Of a stretch of DNA of 40,764 bases, positions 17,000 to 27,099 are shown piece after piece. Under the pieces are notes generated by a model that saw only the letters and a program-made list of their open reading frames with translations, had not been told where the DNA came from and made no database searches. Source of the DNA: Candidatus Hydrogenedentota bacterium (lineage in GTDB: Bacteria; Hydrogenedentota; Hydrogenedentia; Hydrogenedentales; JAEUWI01); NCBI GenBank assembly GCA_024280935.1, contig JAJRPE010000482.1, forward strand, positions 1-40,764. Direction: 5' to 3'. Made by a program: the position numbers and the translations under genes. Each line of letters begins with the position of its first letter. Position 1 is the stretch's first letter.

Positions 17000-17545
17000 T
17001 TATAGCCCTTCACGGATATAAACTATGAGATCAACCATTTCACTCCCCTTTGCCAGCCCTTTCAACTCCATTGATGTCGGTTTAGAGCTGCCATTTTTCA
17101 CGAATATCGTCACAGTCTCCACCTTGTCGTATAGCAAGATAGAAAATCGACCATTTTGACTGCCCGACACATTTTCCCAGTTCCATGGCTCGTCAGGATA
17201 TATACTCATCGACATCACAACAGCGCCCCCCCTGGTGCTAGATACGCTCTCCTTTGTCTCCCAGAGATCCTTGCCCGTTAGAACACCAGGTTTATACCCG
17301 ATTTCAAATGAGGTCACAGCTCGTCCTGTGTTCTGATACACCACGCGTCCCGCGATGCGTGCAAAATAGTCGGGGTTCTCAGTCCGCTCAATGCTGAATC
17401 CTTCAGCGGTTAGGTCCTGGAGCAAATCTTCAGCATTAGTGTACGCGGCGAAATCTTCCGAGTCACCCTCTTTTCCGTTGCAAGCAGCCAGAGCTATGGT
17501 AATAATCACTGTAGCGACGAAGCCTATACCAAATCTACTAAACAT
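17000..17545 (-). CDS. Lipoprotein downstream of the RHS gene (candidate partner/immunity)
   Basis: MFSRFGIGFVATVIITIALAACNG: lipobox LAAC; same strand, about 110 bp after the RHS stop. Confidence 0.65.
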   Translation of the reverse strand: MFSRFGIGFVATVIITIALAACNGKEGDSEDFAAYTNAEDLLQDLTAEGFSIERTENPDYFARIAGRVVYQNTGRAVTSFEIGYKPGVLTGKDLWETKESVSSTRGGAVVMSMSIYPDEPWNWENVSGSQNGRFSILLYDKVETVTIFVKNGSSKPTSMELKGLAKGSEMVDLIVYIREGL

Positions 17546-17656
17546 TTCGAAAGGCTCCCATTTTAAGCCAGTTACAATTGACTACTATAACTACTCCCAC
17601 CGTAGCAAGTACCAAATGGCCCTTACTCTGAAATAAACGCCACCACCTGAGTATTC

Positions 17657-20600
17657 TTACATGGTCTGTTCACATACCTGTACATGGGTCCAAGGATTTA
17701 CTGCACACACTTGCCAAGGGCCGACTACCGCAATAGTTCGCCGTGTATCTATGACCTTCCATCGTGTGGTTGTCCAAGTCCTGACAAAAACGTCCCTATC
17801 CGTAGTATATCTATACTCACCGGTACACTCCACCCTTTCCCGATACCTACATTTTACGGTTGTAACCTTGGTGTGCTTGGTTTTATAGAGTCGGTCCTTG
17901 TACCACATAGCATGCGCAATATTCACCTCTGCTAGACCAAAAATAGTTACTCTATACCTAATGCGATTAGTGGCCCTTTCCGTCGAAAAGGTTCTTGATC
18001 TAGAGTTGCAGCCGATCAGTTCACGTGCAAGGCCCAGCGGATCTCGGAACATCACAGGGTTTAGCCTGACATACGCATATAGATTCGGGCCATCAACCAT
18101 GCCCAATGGATCTCTTGAATTCCACCGCCCAGATGCAGGGTTATATTGCCGATACGGAGCGAGGTAGAGGCCTGTGGAGCCGTCCCATCCGGCCCCGGTG
18201 TAACGCCGAGTTACATCAGAGGAGCTTCCCGTGGAGTTATAGAGGCCCCCCATCGGAGAGTATTCGAATGCCGCAAAAGAACTTTTATCCTGATTCCATA
18301 GGCCCCGCGTGGACTTGAGATGATCTCTTGTGTTGTACTTCCACACACCTGAAGCGGGCACCACCCCATCAACATGGGCAACATTGTTTCCTATGTACGT
18401 GCGCACGAGCGCACCTGAGCTTCCGTCAGCCGCGTCTTCCACACTAATGACCTCCGAAGCCATAGTCCAGTTATACCACGTCTCGTCCAGGCCCGCGACG
18501 CGGCTTCTTCGTTTCTGATCACCACCCGTTTCATAGGTGACATTCCCTTCGCCCGGAAAGTTGGACGTAACGCTGTAGAGTTTACTTTCATAGCGATAGG
18601 CATAGGTCGCTGAGTAGGCACCTTGGGTCTTGGATGTAAGCTGGCCCCAAGCATCGTAAGCCATAGTTTGGGTCGTCCCACCATTCACCATGCTTGTCTG
18701 TTCGTTTGCATTGTTGTAGGCGAAGGTGGTGGTGTCCGTTGTGGTAGCAATAGCGTCGTAGATAGCCTTGGTCAGCAAGTTGTCACCATCGTCGTAAGTG
18801 TAGGTGTATCGACGGAGCAGGGTCGGCGTACTGTCGTAGCGCTCTGCTTTCGTTATTCGCTCCCGGCCATCGTATTCATAGGCCCAATAGGCACTATCCT
18901 CGTGGGTTATCTTCGTGATGTTCCCACCACTATTAAAGGCATAGTCGAAGCCCTGTTTAACCGTTGCGCTGTCCTTGTAATGAATCTTGGTCCTGTTCCC
19001 ATCGCTGTCATATCCGTACTCGGTGTGCATACCATTCGGAATGTCCACCTTGGTCAAGCGGCTGTACGCATCATAGGTGTAGCTCCACGTCTTGCTCCCC
19101 GGCGCGGTAAGTGTGCTTACTTGGCCGATGTCATTGTAGGTATAGGCAACCGAGTTGCTGTGATAGTCGTTCATCGTCAACATGTTTCCACGGTCATCGT
19201 ACGTATACGTTAGCGTGGAGTTGTCATAGTCGGTTAACTGGGTCATCCTTCCCACGTTATCATAGGCATAACGAAGTCCATTGGTGCCGTCCAGCCAATC
19301 CGTAAGCTTCGTCAACCGCGCTTCGCCGTCGTAGTAGTAATTGGCGGCGTAGGTGCTGGAAGCATATTCAACCTTGGTCAGCATGCCCGTTGTGTTGCTG
19401 AAGAAGTACGTCGTGGGAGCGATCGATCCCGTGGAACCAGCGCCCACCTTCGTTGCTCGGCCATAGCTGTCGTAGGCATAGACCGTGACCTTTCCAATGG
19501 CATCTGTCGCCTTGGTCAGCTTAAAGGCACCATCGTATTCGTTGGTGGTCGTATGGTTCATCGAATCTGTTACCGTAGAAAGGAGACCCAAGCTGTTGTA
19601 ACTGTAATCGATGTCGCCAACGGGATCCGTCACTGTCGTCAGGCGACCCATGTGGTCGTAGGAAGATGTGGTCGTATTCCCACCAAATCCCGTGTTAGAC
19701 GTAACCTGGCCCAACAAGTTATAGGCCATAGTGGCATTCACAGAGCCGCCCGATGGAAACACGGTTTTTGTCACCGCCCCCATGTTGTCATATTCATGGC
19801 TGGTTGCGATACCCGCCTTGTCGATACTCTTCGTCATCAGGCCGTCCGCGTCAAACTCCCACTTCGTCTCGTTGTTCAACGCGTCCTTCACCTTCGTCAA
19901 CTGTCCACCACCACCGCAGCCGGAACAGCTCACGTCGCCGTAGTAATAGTAGGTATCTTTTCCTCGGGGATCCGTTGCCCGCGTTACGTTACCCATGTCA
20001 TCGTAGTATGACGTGGAAACAATAGCCAGCCCACCCACGTCTGCAATGACCTTGGTTTGACGCCCCAGGGCATCAAACTCATAGTCCGTGTACACGCCCG
20101 TCGGACTCGTCATGCGGGTTACCAAGCCGTCCGCGTCGTAGGCGTACAGGGTGCCCGCCGCAGCCACCGCCGGATGGGTAATCTTGGTGACGCGGTCATT
20201 GGCATCGTAATGCCACGTGTTCCCAATGCCGAAAGCGTTGGCAATGCGCGTCAGGCGGCTTCCGCCGTTGTCGTAGTACCACGTCATGACCGGACCCGTG
20301 CCGTATTGCCGGGTGAGGACCTTGCCCACGCTGTTGTAGGTGAGCGTAGCGTAGGCCGACGCATCCGGCGCGACCAGTTTCGTCATCATGTTGTTGGCGT
20401 CGTACTGATACTCCCAGCGCTCGTAGTTCGTGGTGTCCTTGTAGTAATCGTGGTACTTTGACCGGCCCAAGTCCGTGGAACTCAACGGTGTATTAACATA
20501 CTTGCTGAGCTGGGTGGTGCCATCCATTTCTTTTATGGTCACCACATTGCCCGCGCCCCGGTCATAGCTCGCTTTCAAGCCCTCGACATTGGTCACTTCA

Positions 20601-23600
20601 ATCTTCGTGGCTTCGCCCGTGCCAACCGTGCTCCAACTCCAGGCAAGATCAATGTCATTGCCGGATTTGTCCGTGATTTTGTCGATGAAGCGCCCGTAAT
20701 AATCTTCGTCTCGACGGTCAACGACAACCAGGGTGTCGTAGCTGTAGAGCACGTCCTTGCTGGCGTGATCCGTTACCTTGGTGAGTTCATCGCTTGCGTA
20801 GGCATACTGCATGCTATTCAGGACGGTTGTGCTCTTCTTCAACTCGACCTTCGTGATGAGCGCTCCGCTGTAACTGAAATCCATCGTGTAGTCGGAGGTG
20901 GGCGAGGTGACCTTGGTCAGCTTTCCGGTGCCTACGGCCCCGTCGTAGGCCAAAGTATTGGCATTCCCGGCATGGTCTTCGATGGACTCCAAGCGCGCGT
21001 AGCGGTAGGTGTCTGTTGTTGCTGCGGAGAACGTGTAGGTGAGGCCGCTTTTCTTTTCCAAGGTATAGGCCAGCGTGGTTGTATCTCGCTTCAACACATC
21101 CGATTTTTCGTAGGACTGTCCGGCCGCATGGCGGTAGTAGTAGTCCGTGCCGCTAAGGGTCGAGTCGTATTCGTAGGTGCGGGCGGAGCCTTGAGAGTCG
21201 TAGAGTGTCACATAGGACGGTGTTGTGCCGATTTGGGTGCGAATGTGTGTGTTCAGGTTGTGCGTCCAGCCATCGCCTACGTTGTTCATCCAAGGCTTTG
21301 TAGTGCCTTGATATTCGCCGCGATGCCATCCCTTTTCGTTGATGTACTGCCGGGCAAAGGACATCCGAAGAGTGCCTTGGACGCTTAACGTAAGATCGCG
21401 TTCATGAAGCTTGAGTGATGTGTTGAATACGTTGATGGTCGGTGTTACGCCGGGAGAGGAAACCGGCACGCCGCTGGTAGGGCACAGGGGCGCGGCCAAA
21501 GTCGGAGCACTCAGCGGCCCCTTCGGTGGCGGGGGTGAACTCGGGGGCGGAGGGTTGCTGGGAGGAGGGGGTCCCCCATCATCATCACAGCAGTCTTCGT
21601 CAGGATCGCAAGGCGGATCATCATCACCACTTGGGTTACCACCACTACCACCACCACGTGCGGCTTTCAGCGCAGCGATCTCCATGCGTGCCGCCCCCGA
21701 CCCATGCACTAAGGCCATGCCATTCCACATGGCGGCAAACTCGCCTCGCGCGAGTTGACGTTCACCATGGGCCGTGTCCACGATGGAAACGTGGACATCC
21801 GTTACTTCCGTCACGAGCACAAAGTGGTCGTTGTTTACATAGGCGATATAGGGGAGGGGAAGCTCGCCTACGTTGTTTGCCGTAACGCCCGTGAGCGTGG
21901 CACCCTTCTTCTCCGCTGCTTGGACCAAGCCCAGCATGGAGGTGCCCGTGGCATCCGTACTTGCCAGCTCCGCCAATTCATCGACAGAGATATCCATGCC
22001 GTCACCAGCCAGCAATCGGGCCAGGGCTTCGGGGCCACAACGCATAGCCAGTTGTTGATCTACTTCCGTCTGGGGCAACAATTCGGCCACGGGCGTGGAT
22101 TCATAGAGGTTTTCAAAAATATATTCCAGTGCGGCGGTCGAGGCTTTGCCCTCGTCCAAGTCGGGCCACCGGTTCGCCACTTCGGCGTAAAGATCCGCTG
22201 CGCCCGCATAGTCTCCCGAAGTCATAAAGATGTTTGCCATCTGCACCAAGGCTTTGGATGTATGGCGATCATCAGGGAATTTGAGCAGAAAAGCGTTGTA
22301 GGCTTCCAAGGCCCCTTCCGGGTCATTTTTAAGCAACTCGGCCTTGGACTCGGCGATGGCTAATTCCAGCTTGGCCCGCATGTAGCCCGCCTCGGCCATA
22401 TAGGGCAGGGTATTTTCATAGAATGCAACGGCATCCGCGTAATTTCCGAGGCTCCAGTGGGCGCTCCCGATGGTATAGCCCAGCATGCCCTTGAGCCAAG
22501 GTTCCACGTCATCGCGCGCAAAGGTCTCTGCAACAAAGGCCCCCTTGGCCTCCTCCAGGATATTGGCTCGGTAGATGGTGTTCATGCCCCGGTTGTTGCG
22601 GGCACCACCCTCAAAGTTTGCCAGCACATAATTTACGGCCAGTTTTCCCATGGATGAGGAAGGCAGGGTTTCGGCAATCTCCTTCAAGCGTTCAAAAGCA
22701 GCATCCCGTTCATGCACATCAAGGAGAAGGGCGGAGGAGTACTGATAATCCACCACGCCCAATTGCATATGGTGATGGGGGTCAAGCTGCATGATTTCTT
22801 CGGCGCGGACCACCGCTTTGCGGGCATAGTCCTGGATAATCTCCAGTTTGCCCCGGTGTTCATATTCGTCTTCGGCGCGGCGACCATAATAGGTCAGCAC
22901 GCCATAGCCCCCCTGAACGTTGGTGGGCTGGTAGACTTCCAACTGTTGCTCGAAGTCTGCGATTTCTTCGGGTGTCCGTTGGCCCGCCTTGATGTCCAGA
23001 ACCATGCGAACAATGCCACGGTCAGCGGCCTTAATGGCCGTAGCGTTGCTGTCATAGTCGTTCATGATATGGACAAAGGCCATGGCCGCGTTGGCGTGCT
23101 TTCCTTGATCCTCGCGAAGGGCTGTGGCCTCTTGTAGCTTCGTCGTTGCTTCGGCCCCTGCGCTCAGGACCGTTGATTCTGTACCTGCCTGGGCAAGTTT
23201 TATGCGGACGGGTTCTTCGTCTTTGCGTTTCTGCAGGGCATCGTCAAGCTGGGCGATGATATGGGCGGCACTGGGCAAGCCCGCATCATAGGGGTTCTCG
23301 GTTACGACGCGGGGACCCGCCGTGGCCGTGCGCAGTTCGTCGCGGCTCAGGGTTTTCAGGGTAGGGACGTTCTCGTCCGGGGTAATACCCAGCGTCAGGT
23401 TGCCAACCACGCCTTTGCCCTGGGCCAGTAGCGTGGGCGTCGTGGAGCCATTGGCCAATTGCTTTCGCTTAGCCTCGCTCAGGGGTAGGGGAGCGCCCGC
23501 GCCGTCCGTATTGGCCGCCAATAGCTCCAGCTTGTCCGCAGCGAGGGGCACAGGCCCGTCTTCCGCCGCCATAAGCACCTGTTGCGCTTGTGGAAAAAAA

Positions 23601-23692
23601 TGCCACGCTTGCACGGAAGTTGGCAAGAAGGTGGCAATAACAAACAGGGAGACAAAACGAAAAAACAGACGGTGGTGAGCAAGCATACTCAT
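17657..23692 (-). CDS. Giant exported TPR - C39 peptidase-like - RHS/YD-repeat protein (about 2011 aa)
   Basis: Signal-like MSMLAHHRLFFRFVSLFVIATFLPTSVQA; TPR-like region; C39-like EVDQQLAMRCGPEALARLL ... NDHFVLVTEV ... IVDTAHGE; Pro/Asp linker; many YD repeats; RHS core end YRQYNPASGRWNSRDPLGMVDGPNLYAYVRLNPVMFRDPLGL; about 124-aa variable C-terminus. Confidence 0.9.
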   Translation of the reverse strand: MSMLAHHRLFFRFVSLFVIATFLPTSVQAWHFFPQAQQVLMAAEDGPVPLAADKLELLAANTDGAGAPLPLSEAKRKQLANGSTTPTLLAQGKGVVGNLTLGITPDENVPTLKTLSRDELRTATAGPRVVTENPYDAGLPSAAHIIAQLDDALQKRKDEEPVRIKLAQAGTESTVLSAGAEATTKLQEATALREDQGKHANAAMAFVHIMNDYDSNATAIKAADRGIVRMVLDIKAGQRTPEEIADFEQQLEVYQPTNVQGGYGVLTYYGRRAEDEYEHRGKLEIIQDYARKAVVRAEEIMQLDPHHHMQLGVVDYQYSSALLLDVHERDAAFERLKEIAETLPSSSMGKLAVNYVLANFEGGARNNRGMNTIYRANILEEAKGAFVAETFARDDVEPWLKGMLGYTIGSAHWSLGNYADAVAFYENTLPYMAEAGYMRAKLELAIAESKAELLKNDPEGALEAYNAFLLKFPDDRHTSKALVQMANIFMTSGDYAGAADLYAEVANRWPDLDEGKASTAALEYIFENLYESTPVAELLPQTEVDQQLAMRCGPEALARLLAGDGMDISVDELAELASTDATGTSMLGLVQAAEKKGATLTGVTANNVGELPLPYIAYVNNDHFVLVTEVTDVHVSIVDTAHGERQLARGEFAAMWNGMALVHGSGAARMEIAALKAARGGGSGGNPSGDDDPPCDPDEDCCDDDGGPPPPSNPPPPSSPPPPKGPLSAPTLAAPLCPTSGVPVSSPGVTPTINVFNTSLKLHERDLTLSVQGTLRMSFARQYINEKGWHRGEYQGTTKPWMNNVGDGWTHNLNTHIRTQIGTTPSYVTLYDSQGSARTYEYDSTLSGTDYYYRHAAGQSYEKSDVLKRDTTTLAYTLEKKSGLTYTFSAATTDTYRYARLESIEDHAGNANTLAYDGAVGTGKLTKVTSPTSDYTMDFSYSGALITKVELKKSTTVLNSMQYAYASDELTKVTDHASKDVLYSYDTLVVVDRRDEDYYGRFIDKITDKSGNDIDLAWSWSTVGTGEATKIEVTNVEGLKASYDRGAGNVVTIKEMDGTTQLSKYVNTPLSSTDLGRSKYHDYYKDTTNYERWEYQYDANNMMTKLVAPDASAYATLTYNSVGKVLTRQYGTGPVMTWYYDNGGSRLTRIANAFGIGNTWHYDANDRVTKITHPAVAAAGTLYAYDADGLVTRMTSPTGVYTDYEFDALGRQTKVIADVGGLAIVSTSYYDDMGNVTRATDPRGKDTYYYYGDVSCSGCGGGGQLTKVKDALNNETKWEFDADGLMTKSIDKAGIATSHEYDNMGAVTKTVFPSGGSVNATMAYNLLGQVTSNTGFGGNTTTSSYDHMGRLTTVTDPVGDIDYSYNSLGLLSTVTDSMNHTTTNEYDGAFKLTKATDAIGKVTVYAYDSYGRATKVGAGSTGSIAPTTYFFSNTTGMLTKVEYASSTYAANYYYDGEARLTKLTDWLDGTNGLRYAYDNVGRMTQLTDYDNSTLTYTYDDRGNMLTMNDYHSNSVAYTYNDIGQVSTLTAPGSKTWSYTYDAYSRLTKVDIPNGMHTEYGYDSDGNRTKIHYKDSATVKQGFDYAFNSGGNITKITHEDSAYWAYEYDGRERITKAERYDSTPTLLRRYTYTYDDGDNLLTKAIYDAIATTTDTTTFAYNNANEQTSMVNGGTTQTMAYDAWGQLTSKTQGAYSATYAYRYESKLYSVTSNFPGEGNVTYETGGDQKRRSRVAGLDETWYNWTMASEVISVEDAADGSSGALVRTYIGNNVAHVDGVVPASGVWKYNTRDHLKSTRGLWNQDKSSFAAFEYSPMGGLYNSTGSSSDVTRRYTGAGWDGSTGLYLAPYRQYNPASGRWNSRDPLGMVDGPNLYAYVRLNPVMFRDPLGLARELIGCNSRSRTFSTERATNRIRYRVTIFGLAEVNIAHAMWYKDRLYKTKHTKVTTVKCRYRERVECTGEYRYTTDRDVFVRTWTTTRWKVIDTRRTIAVVGPWQVCAVNPWTHVQVCEQTM

Positions 23693-23901
23693 TACAAATC
23701 CCCTTTCCCCAGGAAAGTGTACTTTTTGGTCCACAATTTTCAAGGTCGCGACCCAAGTGTAATCGCAGTTATGAAAATACTCCAAATCGGAACAGGTGTC
23801 AAGGAATATTTTTTACTGTCCTGCTTCGCTAAAAAATGATTTACTTGCAACTGCGCACAAGTGTTCCATAGCTCGCTCTTCGCGTCCCAGATTGGGAAAA
23901 A

Positions 23902-24942
23902 TCATCGCCTCGACAGTCCAGGAATCAATAAAAGCCCTGGTAGAACCGGCGCAAAGGTGCCCACGCCATGAAGCACCACGGCGAAGGCGAGTGCTTGGGC
24001 AGAATCCAATTCGGGCAGCACCCAGGACAGGGCCAGGGCGCACCCAAAATGGAAGGTGCCCACGGCGGTGGGCGCGGAGGGCAAGAGTTGGAAAAAGGTG
24101 GTCGCCCCCGTAATGATGAGGGCCGCGTGGAGGCTTGCGCCCATATCCAGCCCCATGCTCAGCAACAAGGGCACCGAGGCCAGGGTGAACAATACCCAAC
24201 AAAACAGGGCGCTCAGAAGGGCACCCGCAAAGCGTGCAGGATGCCCCGCTGTCTTTACGGCACCCAATACTTGGCCCAAGCGCGCCGCGATCCAGCGCAG
24301 GAGCGTGTAGATGGTCCCTTCTCCCTGTAATGCCATACCCATGCGTTCCCGGTACCGCCAGAGCACCCACGCAACCGTCATGACGATGAGCACGCCAAGC
24401 GCGATAGCGGCTATCACGTACAGCGGCGGAATCTTCGTGGGCATCCAATCCGTCAGTGATCCCGATGCATAGCCCAGACGGGCTTCCACGGCACTCAAAT
24501 CCACCTGCGCCAGGAAGAACAGAAAGATACACCCGATGATTGGCAGGTCCTGCACCCGGCACAACACCACGCTGGTCAAGACCCGCTCCACGGGGAGCTT
24601 GGCGCTCTTGGTGAGTACGCCCACCTTGAGCAATTCGCCACCCCGCATGGGCAGGAAGGTGTTGCCCAGGTGTCCCAAACAGATGGCGCGGAAGACCTTG
24701 GGCCACGTCAGGCCTTCGGCACGCCCCAGGAGCCAGTACCACTGCCACGTCCGCAGGGGCACGCTTAACAAGACGATGCACACGGAAGTCCCGACAGCCC
24801 ACCCAGAGAAGGCCCGGACGTGCTGCCACACCTCGGACCAAGAGACACTACGGAACAGGAAGTAAACCAACACGCCACTGAGCACAAGGCCCAGGGCGAG
24901 GCGCACGTAGCTTTTCTTCACGTCCCTCTCTTCCTTGCTCAT
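23902..24942 (-). CDS. Flippase-like / lysylphosphatidylglycerol synthase TM-region family protein
   Basis: Multi-pass; GHLGNTFLPMRGGELLKVGVLTKSAKLPVERVLTSVVLCRVQDL; ITGATTFFQLLPSAPTAVGTFHFGCALAL. Confidence 0.82.
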   Translation of the reverse strand: MSKEERDVKKSYVRLALGLVLSGVLVYFLFRSVSWSEVWQHVRAFSGWAVGTSVCIVLLSVPLRTWQWYWLLGRAEGLTWPKVFRAICLGHLGNTFLPMRGGELLKVGVLTKSAKLPVERVLTSVVLCRVQDLPIIGCIFLFFLAQVDLSAVEARLGYASGSLTDWMPTKIPPLYVIAAIALGVLIVMTVAWVLWRYRERMGMALQGEGTIYTLLRWIAARLGQVLGAVKTAGHPARFAGALLSALFCWVLFTLASVPLLLSMGLDMGASLHAALIITGATTFFQLLPSAPTAVGTFHFGCALALSWVLPELDSAQALAFAVVLHGVGTFAPVLPGLLLIPGLSRR

Positions 24943-26096
24943 GGGCGCGGGCTTTCTTCTTCGATGAAGCCGGTCAGCCAGGCTTCCATCTGTTCGGCAG
25001 CACGCTCCCAGGTGAAATCCTTATACCGTGTCTGTGCCGCATGGCCCATGGGTTGGCGCACAGCATCGTCGGACAGCAGGGTACGCAAGGCTTCTGTGAG
25101 TGCATCGAGATCGCCATAGGGCACAAGCAGCCCGGTTTCCTGGTCTTCAATAGCATCGCACAAGCCCGGAACGTCGTAGCCCACGGTGGGCGTTCCACAC
25201 AGGGCCGCTTCGGGGATGGTAAGGCCGAAACCTTCCTTGTAGGAGGGCAGACAAGTCAGCCAGGCTTCCTGATAGAGCCGGAGCTTATCCGCTTCGGAAA
25301 CGAAACCCAGAAAGGAAATGTTTTCCGTTACCCCCAATTGGGCAGCCAGGCGTTCCAGATGAGGCCGGGCGTCGCCCGTGCCCGCGATATTCAGATGGAC
25401 TGCTGGAATACGTTCCCGGAGCGCGGGTAACACCTTGATGATATGGTCAACGCCCTTATAGTGCTTGAGCCGCCCCAGATACAGGATGGTGGGCCGGGAT
25501 GCTTTCTCTCCCGGCGCGAAGGCGGTGGTGTCCACGCCATAGGGCATGGGTTCTGTTGCCACACGCTGCAAGCCCAAGGCTTGTAGCTCCTTCACCGAAG
25601 ACAAGGACCCCGTCAGGAATGGGGTATTGCGATAGACCCAGGGCACGGGTTGTTCGTAGGCCCAGACGCAGGTTCCCGCAAGCAGACCCGCTTCGCGCAC
25701 GGCGGATGTCCCAAATAGATGATGGACAAAACAGCATAGCGGTTCTTTCACAAAGAGAGGTGTGTACAAGGGGAGCTTGTTCATGAAATCAATGACCACT
25801 TGGGGCCGGAAACGTTTGGCGGCACGCTTGTAGGCCCTGGGCAAGGCCAGGTGATACAAGGCGGGGTGGGCAATGCGGGTTACGCCAATACCCTGGATGT
25901 TCTCCTGATCGGCGGCACCGGGATAGGAGGCGCAAAGGGCTTCCACTTCCCAGCCCTGGTCGGCAAGCCGCTTAAAAACCTCCCAGACATGAAGCTCCGC
26001 TCCACCGGCCAGGGGATTATGGAGATCGCGCCAATTCAGGAGTAGTACCCGGTACTTCGTGGAAGGCAAATCGCACGTCCCTTCATCCGCTGCCAC
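24939..26096 (-). CDS. Glycosyltransferase family 4-like protein
   Basis: LNWRDLHNPLAGGAELHVWEVFKRLADQGWEVEAL; PYGVDTTAFAPGEKASRPTILYLGRLKHYKGVDHIIKVLP; LPSYKEGFGLTIPEAALCGTPTVGYDVPG. Confidence 0.92.
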   Translation of the reverse strand: MAADEGTCDLPSTKYRVLLLNWRDLHNPLAGGAELHVWEVFKRLADQGWEVEALCASYPGAADQENIQGIGVTRIAHPALYHLALPRAYKRAAKRFRPQVVIDFMNKLPLYTPLFVKEPLCCFVHHLFGTSAVREAGLLAGTCVWAYEQPVPWVYRNTPFLTGSLSSVKELQALGLQRVATEPMPYGVDTTAFAPGEKASRPTILYLGRLKHYKGVDHIIKVLPALRERIPAVHLNIAGTGDARPHLERLAAQLGVTENISFLGFVSEADKLRLYQEAWLTCLPSYKEGFGLTIPEAALCGTPTVGYDVPGLCDAIEDQETGLLVPYGDLDALTEALRTLLSDDAVRQPMGHAAQTRYKDFTWERAAEQMEAWLTGFIEEESPRP

Positions 26097-26236
26097 ATTG
26101 CCCCTATGGAGATTGTATTATGCCGAAGGGAATTGCGGGCACACAAGACTCTTGCGGCTTGGCGGAAAAATTCGTATGATGGGTGCTCAGCAACAATGTT
26201 CTTCGGCAGTTCATACCAACAGGGGACCCTTCTCTC

Positions 26237-26995
26237 ATGTCCGTTGTGATCATTATTCCCACCTACAACGAAGCAGAAAACGTCATCGAGGTTTTCCAGA
26301 AAGTACACGCCATTTTACCCGAGGCGCGTGTCTTGTTCGTCGACGACAACAGCCCGGACGGCACCCGCGACAGTATCAAGGCCCTGCAGGAGACCCACCC
26401 CGAGGCGGTGGCGCTCTTGGAGCGCGATAAAAAAGAAGGGCTGGGCAAAGCCTACGTGGCGGGATACACCCATGCCCTCAAAACCTGGCCGGAGGCGCAA
26501 CTGTTTATCCAAATGGATGCCGACCTGAGCCATGATCCGGCCTACCTGCCGGGGATGGTGGAAGCGGCGGCGACCGCCGACCTGGTGGTGGCTTCCCGCT
26601 ACGTGGATGGCGTGAGCATCGTCAACTGGCCCCTCCACCGGCTTATTATCAGCAAACTGGGCACGGCCTTTGCCCGGACGGTGACGGGGTTGCCCATCAC
26701 GGATTGCACAGCGGGGTTTAAGTGCTACCGCCGTGAGGTATTGGAGGCCATCGGGTTGGACACCATCCGGTCCAATGGCTATGTGTTTCAGGTGGAGACC
26801 AGTTTCCGGGCCTGGCGCATGGGTTTCCGCCTCGTGGACTTCTCCATCATCTTTTACGAACGGCAGCATGGTGAGTCCAAGCTCAATCTTTCCATCGCCT
26901 TGGAAGCCTTTGTGATTATATGCCGATTGGGTCTGCAAAAATTGTTTATGAAGCCTATCCGGGCCAAAGGGGTGTCGGCAAAGCCCACGCCCTGA
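26237..26995 (+). CDS. Polyprenol-phosphate mannosyltransferase-like GT2 (DPM1-like)
   Basis: MSVVIIIPTYNEAENVIEVF, FVDDNSPDGTRD, FIQMDADLSHDPAYLPGMVEAA, DCTAGFKCYRREVLEAI. Confidence 0.92.
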   Translation: MSVVIIIPTYNEAENVIEVFQKVHAILPEARVLFVDDNSPDGTRDSIKALQETHPEAVALLERDKKEGLGKAYVAGYTHALKTWPEAQLFIQMDADLSHDPAYLPGMVEAAATADLVVASRYVDGVSIVNWPLHRLIISKLGTAFARTVTGLPITDCTAGFKCYRREVLEAIGLDTIRSNGYVFQVETSFRAWRMGFRLVDFSIIFYERQHGESKLNLSIALEAFVIICRLGLQKLFMKPIRAKGVSAKPTP

Positions 26996-27099
26996 TAGCT
27001 TGTTTTATGCCTTCCTTTACCAAGTGGGCCAATAAGGGAAGAAGACGCTTCTTCGGCAAGGCAGGGTCAGGACCATAGATATTGGTTGTGGCCCGACCA

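Noticed and set aside
21530-21660. Simple repeat CATCATCATCAC / CCACCACTACCACC
   Set aside because: Codon-level low complexity of the Asp/Gly/Pro linker in the RHS protein; not a CRISPR or separate element.
17661-23678. Many plus-strand ORFs (e.g. 18623..19213, 20765..21388, 21755..22363)
   Set aside because: Antisense shadows of the RHS gene; repetitive, no recognisable domains.
23813-24841. 342-aa minus-strand ORF in another frame
   Set aside because: Overlaps the flippase-like gene, whose translation is hydrophobic and family-like; this frame is GC-rich noise.
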